Of a stretch of 64,000 nt of DNA, positions 8,958 through 17,361 are shown one piece after another. The DNA is from Erythrobacter sp. KY5 (GTDB taxonomy: Bacteria; Pseudomonadota; Alphaproteobacteria; Sphingomonadales; Sphingomonadaceae): the NCBI RefSeq assembly GCF_003264115.1, contig NZ_CP021912.1, positions 744,001-808,000 on the forward strand, read 5' to 3'. Each line of letters begins with the position of its first letter. Positions within the stretch are counted from its first letter, which is position 1. The notes beneath the pieces are model-generated. The model was not told the DNA's origin and did not search any database. It saw only the letters and a list, made by a program, of their open reading frames with translations. The position numbers and the translations under genes were made by a program.

Positions 8958-9251
8958 ATGGCGCTGTACTGTTTTTACTGCCGCGACGGCGAAGACAACG
9001 CCAAGCTGCGCGAGATGCACAAGGCCGCCCAGCGCGAATGGATGGCCGAGCATGACGAGAACTACCTCACCGCCGGCCCCTTGCTGAACGCAAACGGCGA
9101 TTTCGTCGGCTCGCTGCTGATCATCGAAGCCGAGGACGAGGCAGAAGCACGCGCAACGATCAACGACGACCCCTACGTGACCGGAGGCGTATGGCAGTCG
9201 ATCCGCGTGGACCGGTTCGAGCCGGTGAAGGGGCGTTGGAAGAAGGGGTGA
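8958..9251 (+). CDS. YciI-like protein
   Basis: A 97-residue single-domain protein of the YciI/YCII family (alpha-beta ferredoxin-like dimers), starting at an ATG after the strong site GAGAGGAGG. The usual family marks are visible: ALYCFYCRDG at the start, REWMAEHDENYLTAGPLL with the conserved His-Asp pair near residue 33, and DDPYVTGGVWQSIRVDRFEPVKG at the end. Family members are putative small enzymes or binding proteins of unsettled function. It diverges from putA across 194 bases, in which I see no clear promoter pair. Confidence 0.88.
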   Translation: MALYCFYCRDGEDNAKLREMHKAAQREWMAEHDENYLTAGPLLNANGDFVGSLLIIEAEDEAEARATINDDPYVTGGVWQSIRVDRFEPVKGRWKKG

Positions 9252-9266
9252 GGGGAGCGAGCGCGC

Positions 9267-9794
9267 TTATCCTGCCTCGCCCAATTCGAGGAAATGGTAG
9301 GTACGTTCAGACACGGATTTTTTGTCCAGCGCACTTTCCAGACGCTCTATCGCAGCAATCGCATTTCCTGCCTCGGCATTGAGATCCGCAGCCGCCAGGT
9401 CGAGAGCGGCAAACAGTGGCGCAAGCTCTTGCGCGAGAGCCTTGCCCTTCTCGGTCAGAGTCAGGTTGGACCGTCTGCCGTCCTCCTTGTCAGCGGTTGA
9501 AGTGACGAGCTGAGCAGCTTCGAGCGACTTGCGCGTTACGCTCACAGAGACGTGCGAGATGCCGAGATGGTCCGCAATCTGTGTAACGCTCAAGCTGTCC
9601 CCGCCGCGCAGGCAGTTGAACACCGGGAACCAGCGCTGTTCGAATTCTACGCCCATCTTTTCGTAGATCGACTTCGCATCGCGATCGATCCTGTCACTGA
9701 GCCGCCGCAGACGGCCACCAAGGGCAAACGCGCCGTAAGTCTCAAGGCCATTTGCGCCCACGGCCTTCGCTCCGAGCCTCTGTTCCCTTGACAT
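9267..9794 (-). CDS. MarR family transcriptional regulator
   Basis: A 175-residue regulator from the ATG at 9792-9794; a TTG at 9804-9806 would add four residues. The winged helix is at about residues 60-125, with SVTQIADHLGISHVSVSVTRKSLEAAQLV as recognition helix region and DKEDGRRSNLTLTEKGK as the wing, the signature of the MarR family. The N-terminal segment is long for the family. It diverges from the serine hydrolase gene with only 83 bases between starts, so it probably controls that gene and itself. There is no good Shine-Dalgarno at either start, so the message may be leaderless. A direct repeat overlaps its start region. Confidence 0.88.
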   Translation of the reverse strand: MSREQRLGAKAVGANGLETYGAFALGGRLRRLSDRIDRDAKSIYEKMGVEFEQRWFPVFNCLRGGDSLSVTQIADHLGISHVSVSVTRKSLEAAQLVTSTADKEDGRRSNLTLTEKGKALAQELAPLFAALDLAAADLNAEAGNAIAAIERLESALDKKSVSERTYHFLELGEAG

Positions 9795-9832
9795 ATCCGT
9801 AACCAACTACCTATTTATCCGTAACCAGCTAC
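9795..9832. promoter_or_regulatory. Tandem direct repeat, candidate MarR operator
   Basis: ATCCGTAACCAACTAC (9795-9810) and ATCCGTAACCAGCTAC (9817-9832) are identical but for one base and lie 22 bases apart, two helical turns. They fill the space immediately before the marR start and lead towards the divergent hydrolase gene, the expected place for an autoregulatory operator. The sites are not palindromic, which is unusual for MarR proteins. Confidence 0.55.
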
Positions 9833-9877
9833 AGAGTCGTTCGATTGGCGAGAAATATCAAGAGGGAGCCTGCGGTC

Positions 9878-11344
9878 ATGCCGCTTTTGAGAACAAGTCG
9901 ACGCGGGGCGCTCGCTTTCGGAGCAGGATCGGCTGCGACCTTCGCGCTGGCGGGCTGCACCGGCATGCGCACTCCCGGTATGCGCAGCCAGGGCGAACGA
10001 CTGGCTCATCATTCTCGACGGCTTGTTCAGACGCATGACCTTAGCGGCAGTGTGCTGCTTGCCCGCGGCGAGGACGTCGAGTTTTCGGAAAGCTTCGGAT
10101 TGGCGAACAGGAGCAGCGGCCAGCGCAACACGATCGAGACGAAGTTCAACCTCGCCTCCATACCGAAAATGTTCACAGCCACTTGCATCCTGCAACTGGT
10201 CGAGGCTGGAGCGATCTCGCTTGATGATACTGTAGGCATGCACCTGCCCCACTATCCCGGTCGCGATGCGGCTGAACGGGCAACGATCGCCCATTTGCTG
10301 ATGCACAGGTCTGGCATCGGCAATTACTGGCAGGCACTGGCAGAGCTTGACGGTCCGCATCCTGAAAGTCATCGCGACTATCTGCCGCTGTTCGCAAACA
10401 TTCCTCTCGAGCATGAACCTGGCAGTGCATTCTCCTACTCGAACGGCGGCTATGTCGTACTCGGGCTGATCATCGAAGCTGTTACAGGCAAGAGCTATTA
10501 CGAGCATGTCCAGCGTGCGGTCTTCGACACCGCAGCAATGACGCGAACGGGCAACTGGCGGCAGAGCGAGCCTATCCCTGACCGCGCCAGACCGTATATG
10601 CGATCCGAGGAAAAGCCGGGCCAGTGGGAGGATTGCAGCGCCCGGCTGGAGCCGCGGGGCAGCGCTGGGGGCGGGGCCTATTCAACCGTCGGCGATTTGC
10701 ACCGCTTTGCCCTTGCTCTTACGCGCAATCGCTTGCTGAGCCCCGAAATGACCAAGGCGTTCCTGCAAGGCCGCTTGGACACGCCTGTTGGCAAATACGG
10801 TTACGGGATAATCGAGCAGGATCTCAATGGGACCCGTCTTCTGGGGCACTCGGGTGGCCATTATGGGGTCGCGTGTGAGCTGATGATTTTTCCCGACCTC
10901 GACACCACATGCGTGGTGCTTACGAATGGCGACGTAGACGGTTACTGGGATACCGAAGCATTCGTCCATGAACTGATCGCGGGTCCTACCAAGGAGACCC
11001 GCAATTACCGTTTCACGCAGGATCTGATCGATCTCGCCGCTAACAAAGGTCCCGAAGCCGGGGCTGCCTTTGCACAGGCGCAGAACGATGGCCGCACGGC
11101 GCGCGAGGGTGTGATCGACCTTGCCGGGTTCAAACACATTCATCGCTCTCAGGGTTCGGTCGGGATCAACCTGCTGCAACTCAATCGGATGGTCCATCCC
11201 GGCTCGGACTACGCGGTCTACCGGCTTGCGGAGGGCTTGCGCGTTACCGGACAAAGCGCGTCTGCGCTGGAGATGTATCGCGATTATCTGGAGCGGGTGC
11301 CCGGTGATACTGACGCCCTTGCCCGGATTGAGGAGCTTTCCTGA
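9878..11344 (+). CDS. Serine hydrolase, class C beta-lactamase family lipoprotein
   Basis: A 488-residue enzyme of the beta-lactamase/esterase family. The ATG at 9878 follows AGAGGGAG and gives a twin-arginine-like signal, TSRRGALAFG, ending in a lipobox LAGC (Cys27), so it should be an exported lipoprotein; an upstream TTG at 9845 is less likely. The SxxK motif is SIPK (about 94-97), the YxN motif is YSN in FSYSNGGYVV, and the third box is GHSGGHYG. The C-terminal 120 residues are an extra domain that looks like short helical repeats. The substrate may be a peptide, ester or cell-wall fragment; true beta-lactamase activity is not implied. It is divergent from marR. Confidence 0.88.
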   Translation: MPLLRTSRRGALAFGAGSAATFALAGCTGMRTPGMRSQGERLAHHSRRLVQTHDLSGSVLLARGEDVEFSESFGLANRSSGQRNTIETKFNLASIPKMFTATCILQLVEAGAISLDDTVGMHLPHYPGRDAAERATIAHLLMHRSGIGNYWQALAELDGPHPESHRDYLPLFANIPLEHEPGSAFSYSNGGYVVLGLIIEAVTGKSYYEHVQRAVFDTAAMTRTGNWRQSEPIPDRARPYMRSEEKPGQWEDCSARLEPRGSAGGGAYSTVGDLHRFALALTRNRLLSPEMTKAFLQGRLDTPVGKYGYGIIEQDLNGTRLLGHSGGHYGVACELMIFPDLDTTCVVLTNGDVDGYWDTEAFVHELIAGPTKETRNYRFTQDLIDLAANKGPEAGAAFAQAQNDGRTAREGVIDLAGFKHIHRSQGSVGINLLQLNRMVHPGSDYAVYRLAEGLRVTGQSASALEMYRDYLERVPGDTDALARIEELS

Positions 11345-11399
11345 GGCGAGCGGACGGATGGCTTATGGCAGAAGGCGCGCTATCGCTGGCCCTAAAGAG

Positions 11400-12269
11400 T
11401 TATCCCAACACCCGCCCCGCAACCGCATCGAGTTTCGCGACGACCGCCGGGTCGTGTTCTTCCGGCGCCGTAATCACCGCATCATCCAGCGCGGTGTCGA
11501 TCGGCGAGGCTTTGCGGGTCTTGGGCAGGTTCTCGATGAACTTGGCGACCATTTCGCGGGCCAGCTGGCTGTTTTCCTGCATCTGCGCGATGACCTGCGC
11601 GACGTTCACCTCTTCCTCGCCATCGCGCCAGCAATCGTAGTCGGTTGCCATGCCGACGAGCGTGTAGGGCAGCTCCGCCTCGCGCGCGAGTTTCGCCTCG
11701 GGCATGCCGGTCATGCCGATCACGTCGGCGCCCCATGCGCGGTACATGTGGCTTTCGGCGCGGGTGGAGAATTGCGGGCCTTCCATCGCAAGATAGGTCG
11801 CGCCTGTTGCGACCTTGCCCTTGCAATCGGTGATCGCCTTTGCCGCCATCTTCGATAGGCGCGGGCAGACCGGGTCGGCCATCGAGACATGGGTGACGAA
11901 GCCGCTGGTGAAGAAGGTCGAGGCGCGCTGCTTGGTGTTGTCGATGAACTGTTCGACCACGGCAAAGCGGCCCGGCTCGATCTCTTCGCGCAAGCTACCG
12001 ACCGCAGAAATCGCGAGAATATCGGTGCAGCCCGCACGCTTCAAAGCGTCGATATTGGCGCGCGCGTTCAGTTCGCTCGGCGAGATCGGGTGGCCCCTGC
12101 CATGGCGCGGCAGGAAGCGGACTTTCACACCGCCAATCGTCCCGCACAGGATCTCATCGGACGGATCGCCCCATGGCGTGTCGATCAGCAGCCACTGCTT
12201 ATCCTCGACGTCAGCGATATCGTAGAGGCCTGAGCCCCCGATAATCCCGATGCACCATTCCTTGGCCAT
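11400..12269 (-). CDS. mtnP: S-methyl-5'-thioadenosine phosphorylase
   Basis: A 289-residue cytosolic purine phosphorylase that splits methylthioadenosine, the by-product of polyamine synthesis, into adenine and methylthioribose-1-phosphate. Diagnostic stretches are IGIIGGSGLYD at the start (phosphate loop), PRHGRGHPISPSELNARANI, ISAVGSLREEI, MEGPQFSTRAESHMYR and IGMTGMPEAKLARE. The length is that of the trimeric class II enzymes. It is a single gene, convergent with the serine hydrolase (55 bases between the stops) and 60 bases downstream of the glutathione transferase gene. Confidence 0.95.
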   Translation of the reverse strand: MAKEWCIGIIGGSGLYDIADVEDKQWLLIDTPWGDPSDEILCGTIGGVKVRFLPRHGRGHPISPSELNARANIDALKRAGCTDILAISAVGSLREEIEPGRFAVVEQFIDNTKQRASTFFTSGFVTHVSMADPVCPRLSKMAAKAITDCKGKVATGATYLAMEGPQFSTRAESHMYRAWGADVIGMTGMPEAKLAREAELPYTLVGMATDYDCWRDGEEEVNVAQVIAQMQENSQLAREMVAKFIENLPKTRKASPIDTALDDAVITAPEEHDPAVVAKLDAVAGRVLG

Positions 12270-12329
12270 AAAAGTAAGCGTGTTCCCTTGCGCGACCGTT
12301 CTCTTGAGGTCGTCCTATCGCGCGATGCC

Positions 12330-13034
12330 TTAGGTCAGGTTTACGCGCTCGGGCAAGGCCTTGCGGATAAAGCCGTCGGCCATCGTGAACGGCCCGGCGA
12401 TGGAGGGACGCGCGGCCATGCGTTCAAGATAGGCGGCCAGATCGGGCCATGTATCGAGTGGCGTTTGCGCGACGAGGCTGATTTGCATGAAAGTGCAGGC
12501 AACGGAAATGTCGGCGATGGAAAAGGTGTCGCCGACGATGAACTCGTTCTCGCCCAGCTGGCCGCTGAGATAGTCGAGGATCGACGGCAGCTTGTTGGCC
12601 CATGCGTCTTTCGCTGTGTCCATGTCCGGCTCGCTCCCGCCCATCAGCGTAAAGAAGATCGGGCGGAAAATGCCAAGCCCTCCCGCAGGGGCGAGCACGG
12701 TGTCGGCATATTCCTCCATCGCAAGCGCGCGGCCATAGGCGAAGTCGTCTGCCGGATAGATGGACGGTTCGGGATGCTTGCGCTCGATATAAGCGCAGAT
12801 CGCGGACGAATCGGCAATCGTTCCGCCGGGCCCCTCTGCCGCGATGGAGCGGTCTCGCAGCACCGGAATGCGGCGCATCGGCGAAATGTCGAGAAACCAG
12901 TCGGGCATCTTCATGATGTTGACCTGCTCGACATCGAAACCGGCGCTCTTTTCAATCGCGGTCGCCATCGCCTTTCTGACAAAGGGCGACACCGGACTGC
13001 CGTAGAACAGGAAATCGGGGGGCGTATCGGTCAT
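12330..13034 (-). CDS. Glutathione S-transferase family protein
   Basis: A 234-residue protein starting at the ATG 13032-13034. The N-terminal thioredoxin-like half (about 1-90) contains LFYGSPVSPFVRKAMATAIE and SPMRRIPVLRD, with the cis-proline, then DSSAICAYIERKHPEPSIYP. The helical C-terminal half holds EFIVGDTFSIADISVACTF, the N-capping box typical of the family. Substrate and class cannot be read from sequence. It diverges from the aldehyde dehydrogenase at 13203, which may point to aldehyde or electrophile detoxification. The frame stays open far upstream but that part lies antisense to other genes. Confidence 0.9.
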   Translation of the reverse strand: MTDTPPDFLFYGSPVSPFVRKAMATAIEKSAGFDVEQVNIMKMPDWFLDISPMRRIPVLRDRSIAAEGPGGTIADSSAICAYIERKHPEPSIYPADDFAYGRALAMEEYADTVLAPAGGLGIFRPIFFTLMGGSEPDMDTAKDAWANKLPSILDYLSGQLGENEFIVGDTFSIADISVACTFMQISLVAQTPLDTWPDLAAYLERMAARPSIAGPFTMADGFIRKALPERVNLT

Positions 13035-13202
13035 GGCGTGTCTCTCTCGTTCGATTACTCCTGTCTCGTGCAATAGGCCTCGGCGTGCAGCTTGCAAGGT
13101 GATGCGGTTTGCCCGGTTGCATTTCGAGATTGATTTTTGCGGCAATGCGTCCACCTTCAGGGGCAAGAGAGAATCCCCGCTATCGCGCATTGGAGAGAGA
13201 TT

Positions 13203-14630
13203 ATGGTCACCCAGTACAGAAACCTTATCAACGGCAAGATGATCGAGACCGGCGAATGGCTCGACGTGATCAATCCGGCGAACGAGGAAGTGATCGGGCA
13301 GGTCCCGGCTTGCGGCTCGGAGCAGCTCGACAGCGCGGTTATCGGAGCGCGTGAGGCGTTCAAGAGCTGGAAGAAGGCAAGCTTTGAAGAGCGTCAGGCC
13401 GCGTGTCAGGCGATTGCCGCGACGATCAAGGAAAACGCCGACGAACTGTTCCGCCTGCTGACCAGCGAACAGGGCAAGCCGCATGCGCAGGCAACGCAGG
13501 AAATCTATGGCGCGGCGGGTCTGGCGAATGCTCAGTCCACGTTGCAGCTTGAAGAGGAGATCATTCAGGACGACGACACGCGCCTCCACCGCCATCGCCG
13601 CGTGCCGGTGGGCGTGGTCGGCGGGATCGTGCCGTGGAACTTCCCGATCATGATGGCGATCCAGAAGATCGTGCCCGCGCTGATGGCGGGCTGCACGATC
13701 ATCCTGAAACCATCGCCCTTCACCCCGCTCACCACGCTTCGCATCGCAGAGCTGATCGCGGACAAGGTGCCTGCCGGGACGGTCAACATCATCACCGGGC
13801 CGGACGAGCTCGGCCCGATGATCACGCAGCATCCCGGCATCGACAAGATCACCTTCACCGGCTCGACCGCGACGGGCAAGAAGATCATGGAAGGCGCTTC
13901 TGCCGACTTGAAGCGCATCACGCTGGAGCTTGGCGGAAACGATGCCTCGATCGTGCTGCCCGATGCCGATCCCAAGAAGGTCGCCGAGCAGCTGTTCTGG
14001 TCGAGCTTTTCCAATGCTGGCCAAGTCTGCGTCGCGGCGAAACGCATCTATATCCACGAGGATATCTATGACGAGCTTAGCCAGGCCATTGCCGACTATG
14101 CGAAGAACGTCGTGGTTGGCGACGGAGCGGAGCAGGGCACGGGCGTCGGCCCGATCCAGAACAAGAAACAGTATGAGCGCGTGCTGGAGCTGATCCAGGA
14201 CGCCAAGGACAATGGCTACAAGTTCCTGACCGGAGGCGACAAGGATCCCAGCGGCAGCGGCTATTACGTGCCGATCACGATCCTCGACAATCCGCCCGAG
14301 GATGCGCGCATCGTCGCCGAGGAACAGTTCGGCCCGGTCATGCCGTTGATGAAATTCTCCGACACCGACGAGGTCATCGCGCGCGCCAATGCGTCCGACT
14401 ATGGCCTTGCGGGCGCAGTGTGGACCGGCGATCCGGAAAAGGGCGTCGAAATTGCCGAGCAGCTTGAGACCGGCACGGTGTGGATCAACGAATTCATGCA
14501 CCTGTCGCCCTTTGCCCCGTTTGGCGGGCACAAGCAGTCGGGTTTCGGCGCGGAATACGGCAAGGAAGGTTTGAAGGAATTCACCTATCCGCAGGTGATC
14601 AGCGTGAAGAAGGACAACGTTGTCGCGTAA
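13203..14630 (+). CDS. NAD(P)-dependent aldehyde dehydrogenase (ALDH superfamily)
   Basis: A 475-residue enzyme oxidising an aldehyde to an acid. The start is the ATG at 13203 after GGAGAGA. It has the full set of family motifs: VVGGIVPWNFPIMM, ILKPSPFTPL, FTGSTATGKKI, LELGGNDASIV with the general base Glu, and NAGQVCVAAKRIYI with the catalytic Cys, then EEQFGPVMPL and FGGHKQSGFGAEYG. It resembles the succinate-semialdehyde/benzaldehyde group rather than the CoA-acylating ones. The phosphotransferase gene begins six bases downstream, so the two are likely co-transcribed. Confidence 0.92.
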   Translation: MVTQYRNLINGKMIETGEWLDVINPANEEVIGQVPACGSEQLDSAVIGAREAFKSWKKASFEERQAACQAIAATIKENADELFRLLTSEQGKPHAQATQEIYGAAGLANAQSTLQLEEEIIQDDDTRLHRHRRVPVGVVGGIVPWNFPIMMAIQKIVPALMAGCTIILKPSPFTPLTTLRIAELIADKVPAGTVNIITGPDELGPMITQHPGIDKITFTGSTATGKKIMEGASADLKRITLELGGNDASIVLPDADPKKVAEQLFWSSFSNAGQVCVAAKRIYIHEDIYDELSQAIADYAKNVVVGDGAEQGTGVGPIQNKKQYERVLELIQDAKDNGYKFLTGGDKDPSGSGYYVPITILDNPPEDARIVAEEQFGPVMPLMKFSDTDEVIARANASDYGLAGAVWTGDPEKGVEIAEQLETGTVWINEFMHLSPFAPFGGHKQSGFGAEYGKEGLKEFTYPQVISVKKDNVVA

Positions 14631-14636
14631 TTCCCG

Positions 14637-15983
14637 ATGGGTGATGCGACACCTGACCAACTGATCGAAGGGCTGGCGCGCATTTGTGAGCGCGTCGGCC
14701 TTTCGCCGCCTACAGGGCTCACCCGATTGACCGGCGGGGCGACCATGGAAAGCTGGCGGTTTTCGTGCGGTGAGGATGATTTCGTCCTGCGCCGCGCGCC
14801 TTCGCTTGCGTTCATGGAGGACCGCCCGTTCGGCCACGATGTCGAAGCGGCGGTGATCGAAGCGGCGCGAGCCGCAGGCGTAACCGCTCCGCAAGTGGTG
14901 GCGGTGCTTGAGCCGCAGGACGGGATCGGTTCGGGCTTCGTGATGCGCGCGCTGCCGGGCACCCCGAACCCCAAGGAGATCCTGCTTTTCGACGAGGCGG
15001 ACGCGCTGCTCAAACAGGCGGCGCGCGATCTTGCCCGCATTCATTCGCTGGGACGCGGCGACGTGCCCGATGCTGTTCCGGTGATGGACTATCGCCAAGC
15101 CATCGCGGACCTGCGCGCCCAGTTCGAGGAAGCGGGCGGCGACCGCCCGATCATCGCGCTGGGCCTCAAGTGGATGGCAGACAATTGCCCCGATGAATGC
15201 GAGCCTGTCCTCAATCACGGCGATTATCGCATGGGCAATCTGCTCGCCCAGCCCGGCAGGCTCACAGGCGTGCTCGACTGGGAGCTTGCGCATTTCGGCG
15301 ACCGGCACGAGGATCTGGCGTTCGGCTGTATGGCGGTGTGGCGCTTTGCCCGGTACGACCGGCCCGCACTGGGGCTCGGAAGCCTTGAAGACTATTTCGC
15401 GGCCTACGAGGCCGAAGCGGGTGTAAGCGTCGACCGCGACCGCTTCCGCTACTGGCTGATCCACCGCACCGTGTGGTGGGCGCTGGGATGCCTGCGCATG
15501 GCGAAGTTCTGGCGCGATGGGTCCGACCGGATGCTCGAACGCGTGGTAATCTCACGCCGGACGAGCGAGCAGGAACTCGACCTCTTGATGCTGCTGGAGG
15601 AGGATGCGCCGGAAGAAGAGCGGCCGCGCACAGTCGCGCTGCCCGAACCTCCGGAACAGGTTGGCGAGGCGACCGATGGCGAATTGGCCATCGCCATCTA
15701 CGACTGGCTCGGGACGGTGAAAGACCGCTTCACCGGCCACGACAAATTTCAATATGCCGTCGCCCGCAATGCGCTGGGCATGATCTCGCGCTACAACGCC
15801 GCAGCAATCCCGGCTTTCGAGAACGCGCCGCTCGCCCGCCGGATCATCGAGGGTGAGGCGAGCTTGCAGGACCAAGGCCTGCTTGGCGAATTGCGCGAAG
15901 CAATCCTCGCGACGATCATGCAGGACGTGCCGAAATATCCCGCGCTCGCGGTTGCGCGAAAGATGTGGACCGGAGAGAAATAG
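14637..15983 (+). CDS. Phosphotransferase (aminoglycoside phosphotransferase-like, ACAD10/11 type)
   Basis: A 448-residue kinase-like protein. About residues 30-290 form the choline/aminoglycoside phosphotransferase fold, with VLNHGDYRMGNLL (Brenner HGDxxxxN, catalytic Asp and metal ligand Asn) and GVLDWELAHFGD (metal Asp). A helical C-terminal part of about 120 residues follows. Its stop codon is immediately followed by the ATG of an acyl-CoA dehydrogenase. In bacteria and in the eukaryotic ACAD10/11 fusions, this pairing is linked to oxidation of hydroxylated fatty acids by phosphorylation and elimination. That function is an inference from the context. Confidence 0.85.
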   Translation: MGDATPDQLIEGLARICERVGLSPPTGLTRLTGGATMESWRFSCGEDDFVLRRAPSLAFMEDRPFGHDVEAAVIEAARAAGVTAPQVVAVLEPQDGIGSGFVMRALPGTPNPKEILLFDEADALLKQAARDLARIHSLGRGDVPDAVPVMDYRQAIADLRAQFEEAGGDRPIIALGLKWMADNCPDECEPVLNHGDYRMGNLLAQPGRLTGVLDWELAHFGDRHEDLAFGCMAVWRFARYDRPALGLGSLEDYFAAYEAEAGVSVDRDRFRYWLIHRTVWWALGCLRMAKFWRDGSDRMLERVVISRRTSEQELDLLMLLEEDAPEEERPRTVALPEPPEQVGEATDGELAIAIYDWLGTVKDRFTGHDKFQYAVARNALGMISRYNAAAIPAFENAPLARRIIEGEASLQDQGLLGELREAILATIMQDVPKYPALAVARKMWTGEK

Positions 15984-17282
15984 ATGGACTTCGCAATTCC
16001 CGCCGACCTGCAGGACTACTTGCAAGAACTCGACGCTTTCATCGAGGCCGAGATCAAGCCGCTCGAGCAGGCCGAAGACAACATCCGCTTCTTCGACCAC
16101 CGCCGCGAATGGGCGCGCACCGATTGGGACAAAGGCGGCCTCCCGCGCGAGGAGTGGGAGGAATTGCTGAAAGAGGCCACTCGCCGCGCCGATGCCGCCG
16201 GGCACTGGCGCTTCTCGGCACCCAAGAAATATGGCGGCAAGGATGGCTCGAATCTCTGGATGGCGGTGATCCGCGAGCATTTCGCGCGGCAAGGCCTCGG
16301 CCTCCACAACGACCTCCAAAACGAGCACTCGATCGTCGGCAACTTCCCCTTCGTCGCCATGTTCGATCAATGGGGAACCGAGGAGCAGAAGGCAGAGTTC
16401 ATCGCCGGCGGCTTCGAGCGGGCCAATGGAAAGGGGCGCCGCGTCGCCTTCGGCCTCACCGAACCCGATCACGGCTCTGATGCCACTCACATGGAAACGC
16501 GTGCTGTTCGCGAGACCCGCGACGGCGTCGACGGATGGCTCATCAATGGCGAGAAGATGTGGATCACCGGCATGCATGTCGCGACGCATTGCGCGATGTT
16601 CTGCCGCACTAGCGGGGACGCGGGCGATGCGAGCGGGATCACTTGCCTGCTGGTCCCCAACCCTACCGAGGGACTGGAAATCGAGGAGTGGATGTGGACA
16701 TTCAACATGCCCACCGACCACCCGCGCCTTTCGGTCAAGGACGTCTGGGTTCCGGAGTCAGCGATGCTCGGCGTCGAGGGACGCGGGCTCGCGCTGGCGC
16801 AGAGCTTTGTTCACCAGAACCGCATCCGGCAGGCGGCTTCCTCCTGCGGCGCGGCCATGTTCTGCATCGACGAAAGCGTGAAATATGCTCGCCAGCGCAA
16901 ACCCTTCGGCGAAGCATTATCCAAGAACCAGGCGATCCAGTTCCCGCTGGTCGAACTCGCGACACAGGCCGAAATGCTGCGCCTCCTCATCTTCAAGACC
17001 GCATGGGAGATGGACAATATGCCGCACGAGGAGATCGAGCGGACAATCTCCGACAAGGTCTCGATGTGCAATTACTGGGCAAACCGGCTGGTCTGCGAAG
17101 CCGCCGACCGGGCGATGCAGGTGCACGGCGGCATCGGCTATTCGCGGCACAAGCCCTTCGAACACATCTACCGCCACCACCGCCGCTATCGCATCACCGA
17201 AGGCAGCGAGGAGATACAGATGCGAAAAGTGGCGGCGTATCTGTTCGGCTATCTGGGGCCGAAGAAGGGCCAATTCGACTAA
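15984..17282 (+). CDS. Acyl-CoA dehydrogenase family protein
   Basis: A 432-residue flavoprotein that removes two hydrogens from an acyl-CoA. The frame abuts the preceding phosphotransferase gene directly (TAG then ATG). Visible family features are GLTEPDHGSDATHMETRA, GEKMWITGMHVATHC, the FAD/dimer stretch RQRKPFGEALSKNQAIQF, and the C-terminal MQVHGGIGYSRHKPFEHIYR and ITEGSEEIQ. It has a longer N-terminus than short-chain enzymes, as in the ACAD10/11 group. The two genes together suggest breakdown of an unusual (perhaps 4-hydroxy) fatty acid. Confidence 0.93.
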   Translation: MDFAIPADLQDYLQELDAFIEAEIKPLEQAEDNIRFFDHRREWARTDWDKGGLPREEWEELLKEATRRADAAGHWRFSAPKKYGGKDGSNLWMAVIREHFARQGLGLHNDLQNEHSIVGNFPFVAMFDQWGTEEQKAEFIAGGFERANGKGRRVAFGLTEPDHGSDATHMETRAVRETRDGVDGWLINGEKMWITGMHVATHCAMFCRTSGDAGDASGITCLLVPNPTEGLEIEEWMWTFNMPTDHPRLSVKDVWVPESAMLGVEGRGLALAQSFVHQNRIRQAASSCGAAMFCIDESVKYARQRKPFGEALSKNQAIQFPLVELATQAEMLRLLIFKTAWEMDNMPHEEIERTISDKVSMCNYWANRLVCEAADRAMQVHGGIGYSRHKPFEHIYRHHRRYRITEGSEEIQMRKVAAYLFGYLGPKKGQFD

Positions 17283-17294
17283 CGACTTGGGTCT

Positions 17295-17307
17295 GGGGCC
17301 AAGCCCC
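17295..17307 (+). terminator. Weak hairpin after the acyl-CoA dehydrogenase gene
   Basis: GGGGC-CAA-GCCCC forms a short stem 12 bases after the stop. It is followed by a T-poor run (ATATTCTTTC), so it is at best a weak terminator between this gene and the amidohydrolase at 17362. Confidence 0.3.
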
Positions 17308-17361
17308 TAGCAATATTCTTTCGCGCCGCTAGTCTCCCGTTCCAAGACAGGGAGACCATTC

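Noticed and set aside
13035-15464. Very long open frame on the minus strand continuing upstream of the glutathione transferase
   Set aside because: It lies antisense to the aldehyde dehydrogenase and phosphotransferase genes and is open only because GC-rich third positions avoid stops. It has no family-like sequence.
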